Shown: positions 1 to 9,400 of the stretch, in pieces
Position numbering within the stretch: the stretch's first letter is position 1
Layout of the letters: each line of letters begins with the position of its first letter
Origin: Lachnospiraceae bacterium
GTDB taxonomy: Bacteria > Bacillota > Clostridia > Lachnospirales > Lachnospiraceae
Assembly (NCBI GenBank): GCA_028693165.1
Contig: JAQUVX010000014.1
Span: 1 to 64,000, forward strand
DNA: 64,000 nt
Direction: 5' to 3'
Position numbers and translations under genes: made by a program
Notes under the pieces: generated by a model
What the model was told of the DNA's origin: nothing
Database searches by the model: none
What the model saw: only the letters and a program-made list of their open reading frames with translations

Positions 1-60
1 CGCAAGTCAAAACTACGATAGACACAGAAAGTTAGTACGCTTTTCATAAAAATAAATAAG

Positions 61-100
61 TCCCAGAAACTATTGATTTTTCAACGGTTTCTGGGATTTT
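61..100. terminator. Stem-loop, probable terminator
   Basis: A perfect 10-bp inverted repeat (TCCCAGAAAC at 61-70, GTTTCTGGGA at 87-96) is followed by TTTTC on the plus strand, with a T-rich stretch also on the minus side. It could end a plus-strand gene lying left of the window or act in both directions. Confidence 0.55.
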
Positions 101-224
101 CATCGTAATAAAGTGTCAAAGATGGGAATATAAGCATTTTTTTAAAGGGTTTTTTAATTTTTTATTTTGTTTATGGTTTTTTTACGATGGGGACACATTT
201 TTGTCACAAATGTTCTTTATACTG

Positions 225-382
225 TAAGTACATTATCCGAAAGGGTAATGAGCCTTTGTTTCAAGTGCATACTTGAAATTACAAAGCTTTTTCATACTCA
301 TACCTGCTGGGAGCGAAACCCGGCAGGCCCCCCTAAAACCCTTTTAGCCCGCCTCGTTCCCCCACGAGGCGGGCGTTTTTTT
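225..382 (+). ncRNA. Candidate structured RNA, family not recognised
   Basis: No convincing protein is encoded here, but the stretch folds into consecutive helices. CATTATCC-GAAA-GGGTAATG (231-250) is capped by a GNRA tetraloop. TTTCAAGT-GCAT-ACTTGAAA (259-278) sits inside an AGCCTTTGT/ACAAAGCT stem (251-288). CCTGCTGGG/CCCGGCAGG (303-327) has a seven-base loop. A C-rich single-stranded run (327-333) follows, then a strong intrinsic terminator. A TATACT -10-like box lies at 219-224 but no well-spaced -35 was found. It could be a trans-acting sRNA or a leader-type RNA; an Rfam scan would decide. Confidence 0.45.
347..382 (+). terminator. Strong intrinsic terminator
   Basis: An 11-bp GC-rich stem (GCCCGCCTCGT at 347-357, ACGAGGCGGGC at 364-374) with a six-base loop is followed by seven T on the plus strand. 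The minus side lacks a clean U-tract, so it serves the plus-strand RNA best and may only partly stop the surface operon that ends at 404. Confidence 0.8.
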
Positions 383-403
383 GTATTCAAAACAAGCGGG
401 GTG

Positions 404-3400
404 TTATCTTTTTCTTCTTTTTAATATTAAGATCCAAAATCCAAGGAGTGAACCTGCAAACAGCAGCGCAGCCAGGCCCGCATCGGTCCCCTGTCCGGTT
501 CCCGGCAGCCGCAGGCGATAATGTCCGCTCTCATCCAGATAAAGCCAGCCGCCCGCAATCCGGGTTTCCGGAACATAGGAGGCTGTGATGCGTCCAATCC
601 GGGTAACCGTCGGTATCTGCGGTTTCGGCTGCTCCGGCCCTTCCCCGCCAGAATCCGGCCGATCAGGCTTTTTCTGATTCTTACAGATCAGTTCCAGTAC
701 CTCTGCCTTTTCCGGCATTGAAAAATGCAAATCCTCCCCCACAAGATATCCGGCCGGTGCCTTCACTTCATGCAGGATGTAATCCGCGCCGGCTGTCAAA
801 AGCCCGCTGATTTCCTGGGGCCTGTCCTGCGAAATCCAGCTGACCACCACCGCCCCGGTCCGATCCCGTATTTCAAATTTCGCTCCGGCAAGCGGCTTTC
901 CCGTATCGGCATCGATCTTTTGGATCGTAAGCCGCGTCACTTCATCGGCCATGATCACATGATCCACCGTGCCGTCCTCCTTTACCGTGAAGGAAATCTC
1001 CGATGCAAAGGCGTATCCGTCCGCAGGCCGTTCCTCCCTCAGAACATAGGTCGCCCCCGGCTCCAGAATTCCTTCCAGCCGGTGCGGCTGATCCTCCGAA
1101 ATCCAGGAATCCAGTACCTCTCCCGCCTGATTCGTCAGCGTCATCTGACAGCCGGGAAGCTCCGCACCTCCTGTGATTTCGACCTTGGAAAGCACCACCT
1201 CAGTCTTCCGGTCAAGCGCCAGAAGCCGTTTTACCAAAGCGTCCTCCCCCAACGTAAAGGCCAGTCGGTTGCTCTCGACCGAGGTTCCGTCCGAATATGC
1301 TGTCGTCTCGCACAGCACGTAGCCTGCGCCCTTTCGAAAACGTGCCTCTTCGTCTGCGCCCTGCTCCAGAATCGTCCACTCAGTCTTTCCACTTTGCGGA
1401 CTAAACGCAGCGATCTTCGTTCCGTCTTCCGATTCCAGCGACAGGGTTACCCTCTCAACTGTTCTGGCCGAAACCAGCATGTGGAATCGCTTCGCCGCTT
1501 CTGCATCCATTGTCCACGCTCCTGTCACAAGTGCCGTGCCGTCAGAATATATCGTTCGCTCCGCCACTTCTGTTGTTTCCGTAGCTTCAGTTTCCGTAGC
1601 TTCTGCAAATTCTGCTTCCTGCGTCCGGCTCTCATATTCCACCCTTATTCCGCATCGGCCTTTGATGGTAATGGATTCGATTTCACTCGCCTCCCGATAC
1701 TGCACCGTGATTGTCTCCAATTGATTGCTGACCTCACTGATCTTTCGCCCATCCTGTGATAGGGTGAACAGAATCGGCTCCATGGTATGATAGCCGGACG
1801 GCGCCTGCAACTCTTTCAGAAGATAGCTGCGACCGGCAATCAGACCCTCCAGAACATGACCTGCCTGTGCATCCTTGCCCTGTTCTTCCGCGCCCGGTTC
1901 CTCCTGATCCGCCTCTGTAGTAATCCACGTTTCGATCGGATGTGCTTCATCATACAAAAACTCCTGGTTCTCGCCGCGGCCAAGAAGCTCATACACCGCC
2001 AATTTTGCACCCGCAACAAACACTCCGGTCTGGGCGAAATCGCGCTTCCCGATGACAACCTGCGTCTTCTGGTTCGCGACTGTAATCGGCATTTGTGCAG
2101 ACTCTCCCAGAGCGAACGATACTCCCTGCTTATCCGGCGCAAACTTCCACTCAAACACCTCGGCATTGACCGCATACCCTTCCGGGGGTATCACTTCCTT
2201 TAATCGGTACCAGTAAGGCTGGATGCTGCCGTCCTTCTGCATCGCGCCCACCGGAAGGTCTTCCACCCGGATCAGCGCTGTGGTGCCATACAGCATTTGT
2301 TTCAATACCGGTGTCTGCATGGTTTCCGATGTATAGGCAGAAAGTTCAAACACCGCCCCGGTCAGCATATTGCCGTCCGCATCGGTTTTTCGGATCTCAA
2401 GCTGCCCCCTGACCGGCACATTGCTCACGGTAATCACCCGGATTTCCTCACTCTGATGATATTCGATTCGAAGCGGTTCAAAGGTCGTGTAATAATCCGG
2501 ACTCTTCCGTTCTGCCAGCCAGTAAATTCCGTCCGGAAGCCGCCGGATCGTGTGCGGTTTCCAGTCTCCCTTCTGATAACCTTCGGGAATCCGGCCATTG
2601 ACCTCATCCAAATCCGTGTATACACCGTCCTCCCCCGTAATCCAGTCTGCGATAAGATGTTCCTCATCCCCGCAGAAGTTACCACCTTCATCCGGTCGGT
2701 AGAGCCCCAGATGTGCCCCTGTCAGCTCTCCGTCTCTGCCCGCCGCAGTCTTCGCGATCCGCAGCGCGCTTTCCACATTTTCGACCTCATAGTGCAAAAC
2801 CTTCTCTGTGTCCGATATGGTAATCACCAGCGGCTCTGCCTGCGCAAAGCCCGGCACCACCTCCGTCTCCACCAGCACATAGCTGCTGCCCACCGGCAGA
2901 TATTCAAGCCGCGTCCTCCCCTCGATGGTCTGGTACAGCTTCGCCCGCTCGTGAATCTGCGAGAGCTCCTTCCAGTCAAACTGATACTCATAAATAAAAT
3001 CACGTCCGCTCAGCCGGTCCTGCTGTCCATATACGCTGATCCGAATATCCATTCCTTCCTCCGTGCGAAACACAAGAACCGCCTTCGTCGGAAAAAGGCT
3101 TTCCCTGCCGCCATCAATGGACGCGTCAATCGACTCTGCCGAAACGTATTCTGCGCGGTGCTCCGTTCCTCCCGCACTCCACACGACCGAGGTGTGCAAT
3201 GTCACACCATACAGGTGGTACATTTCCTCAAAGGCTTCTGCAAATGCCGCGCAGGATTCACGATCAACGGTCGTCCAGTTGGCCGCCGGCGATGCTTCCT
3301 CGTATTGCGGTCGGCCTTCTGCGTCATACAAAACGTTCCCGAAAGCATCCAGTTTTGCCGGATAAAGCGTAAATCCGGCCCCGCCCAAAGGCCTGTGTTC

Positions 3401-6400
3401 GCCTCCGTCCAGCCTGTATTTTTCTACCTCAACCTTCGTGTGATCTTCGTACAGAAGAAACGTCTGCACATTTGGCGTATTGCTCACTTCCAGTTCCAAT
3501 GGCTTTGCCGTCACAAAGCCTTCCGGTGTACTGACCTCCTCCAAAAGATAATCGCCTAACGGCAGGCCCTCCAAAAAGGCCGGTGTCTCCCCCGTCACAA
3601 AAGACCAAAGCGGCTGCGCATCCTTTTTTTGCAGATAATATCCCTTGGGATACTGCTCCAAATCCGTGGTGTAGGTCCGCTCCGCCGCATAAAGCTCCAG
3701 CTCGGCCCCTTCCACCAGACCATAGCTATAGACTCCGCCTTCTGCCCCGGCACCTCCGTCCACTTTCCCGATCTCGATCTTCGTGGTCTGATCCGTCATC
3801 GATACCGTCTGCAATTCTTCTGTTTCCCGCACCGTAACCGCGGTCGGCATCCCCTTCAGATACCCGGCGGGACTCTTCAATTCTTCTAAGATATAATGCC
3901 CTTCCGGCACACGCTTCAGCACATCGGGCTGTCCGTCTGTCACGTTCTCATGGAACGGATCGTTCGGCGTCTGATCGGAGGTGACCCAGGTGTTTTCCAG
4001 CAGATACCCTTCGCCCAATCGATGATACAGCTTCTTTCTGTCCTGCTGCTCCCGCAGTTCTTCGCCGTCATAAAGCTCTCCGTGCTCGTTGATCCGATAC
4101 GCGGCGACATTGTATTCTTCCAGATTGTCCGAATCCTGCTGGCGGACGAACACTCCGTTTCGGTCATAGAGATCCGTACTCTTGTCATAAGTTTCTTCGC
4201 TGCGCTGATAGTATTCCGTCAGACCATGGCGGTCAAAAACCGGATTCATTTCTTTTGCAAACGCCCCGTTGTTGTCATCCGCCAGCACCTCATTGTTCTG
4301 ATTCTGTCCGGCTTCGTTTTGGGTTAAGCTGGTCTCCCGATGGCTTTCCTCGCCCTGCTCGGACTTCCAGCTTCCGGTCAGGTAGGTCGTATCCTCCGTC
4401 ACTTCTCCAACTGATGCCAGACGGGACGTGGTAATCTTGTCGCGGGCGATGAGATTGCCGTCGATATCTCTATGGATATTGACCGGCCACACCAGGCGCT
4501 TCGCCCGCCCATCTGCCGTCTTGTCCACGGTCTCCACATAGGCCAGTCCCGTATAGGGATCAACCAGCGCATCGCGGCTTCCGTCCCGATCAAGATGGTA
4601 AACCTTCGTATCCTTTCCCGCCTCCAGCACCTTGTCCGTCGGATGATATGCGATCTCAGAAAAGTCCCCGCCGACAAATTCCAGATAGGGCATGCCGCCC
4701 TTAAAGGCAAAGATCGATGACGCCCCGTCCAGTGGATGCAGTTCCGGCAGTTCCAGACTGTCCAGATCGTAGTATAAAATATCGGTATCGTGCCGTTTCA
4801 GCGTCACAGCAGACCAGAGCGCATCATCCGCCTGCACAAACCCTGTTTTCTCCCCGGCATAGCCTTCCCTGACATACATACGTGTGACATTGCCGGTCTG
4901 ATTGCGTTCAACGACCAGACCTTCCCAGGCATGGTCCTGCGTGTCCCCGGATGCCGCCAGCTCCAGTGCATCAAACAAGGTCATGGTCGCTCCTGGAACA
5001 TAAGGGTTCTCCTGCTTTTCCTGTCTCACGGTCCGGGTCACATAGCCGTATCCTGCAAACTGGTTCCCATGATAGACCAGCTTCACATCCTCCCCGGCCT
5101 GCTTTCTTGCCGCCAGATATTCCAGCGTCCCTTTCCTCCACGCATAGCCGAGATAGATTCCATTTTCATAGGCATAGACATAATTCGGATCATTTCCAAT
5201 GGCAGTCAGGCTGCCGTCGATCCGCCCGCTGACCTTGTAGGTCCATGTCCCGTCACCGGTTTCCTTTAATTTTTCCACCTGCAGCCGGATCGGCGCATTC
5301 TCCACGTTGATACGGGCCACATGCGTCAGGTCCTGCGGCTTGTTTCCGTTGGCACTCCGATCCTCCGATTCATATTCGTACAGGGCCGCCAGAATCCGGT
5401 CGTCCTGATTTCCCTCCTTATAATAGGTCACCTGATCCGAATAGATTTCCAGCGCCATCGGCTTCGTCCGATTATACCCCGCCGGAGCCTTCGCTTCACA
5501 AATCACATAGGTCCCCGCCGCCAGCACCTGCGGCGTTTCCAGATAACCGACCGTCTGCCGCTGGTCTGCCTGTCCGAGATTGGTCATTTCCTCCTTCATG
5601 CCGCCCTCGCGCACCGTGGAATAGCTTTTAAAACTGCCAAGGACGATCCGATCCGACTCCTCACAGACCGGCGTCCCGGGCGGCACCAGACCAGAATAGA
5701 GATTGCCCGGCCCGGTTTCCTGTCCAAACAGGCGCTCCATCCAGCTCATGCGACGCACCATCGGGCGAATATCCACGGCCCGCATGGATTCCAGAAATTC
5801 CTTTGTGCCCGTGATGGTCGTCGCCGTTTCATAGAACAGCACCGCGCCATTTCCATCCTTCTTCTCCTCGCGTTTTGCGGCATAAAGATTGAAAATTGCA
5901 TCATCATGCAAAATATTCTCATGCGTCTCAGAATCCAGCTTCTCAATACGCAGTCTGGCCGTAAACGGGCGGTTGCAGAATTTGCTGTAGCCATAGCCTG
6001 CATAGCTGCTTTCCCCGGACGGCTCCGGCTCTCCTGTGGCCTCCTCTCCACCGTCGTCCGGCTCCTTCATCGTATACGGAACCAGCATGGCCGCATACTT
6101 CCCGTCGTAGGCAGTCAGCATCCCATGCATCGTCTTCACCTGATCCCGATACACGATTCCAGGCACATTCTCCTCGGTCACCGGCCCGCCCGGATAGGGC
6201 ACAGCATCGGCCGTTCCGGCCTGTTCCGACACAGAGCTGTACCGGTAATGACCGGAAATCGCCGTGCGGCCGCTCTGCCCTTCGCTCAGGTAATAGGGAT
6301 TTTCCGCATCCTTTCGCACATCCTGCTCATTGTAACCATTTTTGTAGGGACGGTACTCGGACTGGGTCAGCGCAAAGTAATTCCCCGCTTTCGGCACCGC

Positions 6401-9400
6401 CGGTACCCCATTCGTAATCCGGTCCACATCCTGTCCATATTTGTACACCTCAAAATCACCGGCATTACTGTGCGCATAGATTATATGCGTTTCTTCATTG
6501 AAACGGATATGATACCGGCGCTCCAGCTCGGCCTGGCTCAGACCGGAATCATAATGATAATATCCATTTTCCACCTCCGGAGATGCCTGTGATCCGGCAT
6601 AGCTTTCGTAAGCCGCCGGCAGCGTCACCTCCCGCGGCCGATCAATCTCGTAATGCCTGTTCGCGAAATCCTCCAGCTCGTCATACTGTGGCTGCTGTTC
6701 CGCAATCACATACGTGCCATACGGCAGGTAAGCAGAGATTCCAAAGTAATAGCCCTCTCCTCCATCACTCTTGCTGTCCGCAGATACCGTTGTGAGATTG
6801 TGATCCGAACCGCCCCCTTTTTCCTTGTCCCACGCGATCGCGTAGATCTCATCCAGGTCATAGGCGAAAAACGGTTTCAGATAATTTTCCGCTTTGATCA
6901 CGGCCTGGCGCAGCGCATGGTCATACAATTCCTCCGAATACGCCACCTGACCGTCCTCATCTTCGGTTTCCTCCGGGTTGTTCGCCACCTCCCGCACCTG
7001 CTTTTTCACTTCCTCGTCGAGATACCAGTCAACCGCAAACTGGCGCACCTGATCAGACACCCGTGTGTTCAGCAAGGTGTCTTCGGTTCTGTTGACCGCA
7101 TTTCCGACCGGCCGCCAACTGGTATAGGTGGGTGCGGCGTCATCCCATTTGTCATGGTTTGCGACCGCGATGGCCGAGAAAAATTTGTCATAATTATATA
7201 CCGGAACCACGCGGATGCCCAAGCCATCCTCTGCCACTCTTGTCGTGGTTTCCAGCAGCGCGGTAAAGCCGTCATTCTGCCCGGCATTGATGAAATCATC
7301 CGTAAAACTGTAAAGTTCGGTGTTGGCTATGACCGCATCCTGCGAATCCTGATACAGGGGGTCCGTCCGGTGCAGAACACGCGTGTTGATCCGGCTGACC
7401 AGAGCCGGGAACGCGGCTTTGACTGCCAGAATGTCGATCTCCTGCCCCTTTCGGTCCTGCCAGATGATCGTACCGTCCTCATCCCGGTAGAGCCGCTCCA
7501 GATTCGATTTCAAATAGGTCTTAAATCGAAAATGATCCAGATTCTCCGCATCCCGAATGACCTTCGTCACCTTGATCTGCTGTTTGATGGCCCTCTGCTG
7601 CACGCCGACCGGGTTTTTCCGGGTATTGGTTCCGGGCCGATTGGCACCGTCCTGCCATACGTATTCCTGACCGGGATAGACAAGTTCCGCTGGTTTTGCG
7701 TAGCTGTTGTCTCCTCCGATCGTTCGGTTTTCGTAGTCAAGATAAGCCCTTACATTAGCAAATTGAACCCGCGTGTAGTAAGCGGCTGTTCCCACGCGGT
7801 CGCCTGCTGCCCAGTTTCCCGGATCGGTCATGGAGGCAATGTCCTCCACCGTCAGAGTCACAAACCGTTCCGGCAGCACCAGCTTGAACGCATATTGCTG
7901 CCCGTTTGTATCCTCATGCGCAGCACCATATCCGTCCGTGTAGCTGCTCTGCACGTGAAACACCGCCGCAGGATTTGCCGTTGTTATCGGAAGCTCTGTA
8001 TATTTGCCGACCATCGCTTCCTGCGTGGCCCCGGCAGTCTGCTCGCGGTATTCCATTTTCCGAATCGGATTTCCCGCCGCATCCAATGGCGTTTCTCCAA
8101 CCGCATAATACAGATTCCGTTCTGTCTTTTTCGTAACCAGACCTCCGTCACGATCCGCCTGTGCATCCGGAATCAGTGTCGCCGACACAAAGCGGCTGCC
8201 GCCAAATTCCTCGAAAAGCACATTCTCGTAACGGCCGAAGGTATTTCTCTCCGCTTCATCCAAGTCGCCTGCATAGGTGGCATAGAGATAGCGCGAAGCT
8301 TTGCCGGAATCCTCCGGCAGATATTCCACACGATGATAAATCACGCCCGCATCGGCATCGCTTCCGCTTTGATCCGGCACGAAAAAGTCCGGCGGATTGC
8401 TCAGACGTCCGGCATAGATGGTCACACCATATGCTCTCGCTTCCTCCTCAATACGCTCCAATCCTCCATAATTATAGAAATCATTGGTATTGTAATAATC
8501 GAGAATCGTCGCAAGCAGATCTCCTACTGTGAGTGAAACTCCTGCTGCATCCTGCTTCTCCACCTGAAGTGTCACAATCGGATAGCCCGACGGTTCTGCA
8601 TCCGGCTTTGGAGCGTGTTTTCCATTCGCCCGCAGCGCCTTTCGCAGCTTCTCTCTTATAAACTCCGCATCGCCGGCCTGGATGTCCGATGCCAGTTTCG
8701 CCCGCACCTCCTCCGCTGTCATTCCGCTCTCCGCCTCAAGCAGGGATTCCTGCGTGACGGCTTCATCCAGAGGCATCCCTTCCACGGACAGGATCTGGTG
8801 CACCTGTGCAGAGACCGCAGCCGGCTCAGTCATCAAACTGCCATCCAGATTATATTTGGGATATTGATAAGCATGTTCTGCCGTCACATATACCGGATTC
8901 CCGTCAGCATCCACCACACCGACCTCCTCATAGATGCCGGTGCCGACCTCCACCGTTTCCGCCCGAATCGCAGTATCCAGGCGATACAGCCGGGTTCCCT
9001 CCGGAAGATTGTTCAGAACAAGATCAAAGCCCGCCGCACCTGTACCGGTGCTCTCCGCATGAAAAAACAGCTCATTATAATCCGGGTCGCGGTAATCCCC
9101 GGTTGGACTGCCGGAAATCTGTGCTTCGGCAAACAGACTGCCAGTAATATTGGCATAACCGGTTCCGGCCGGGGCTGCCGACACCTCATACTCCTGTCCG
9201 AGATTCGTGACCGCATTCGCGCGATTTCCAACCGAAAGCTCATATCCTTCCGACCGCGTGAGCTCCCGGATATAATACTCCCCCAGAAGCAGCGGCCGTC
9301 CGATCCAGCAGTTCCCATTCTTTGCCTCGTAATCATAATATTGACGCTCGTACCGCCCATCCGCCGTATAGTCGTCCACAAACACATCCGCCGTGTAACG

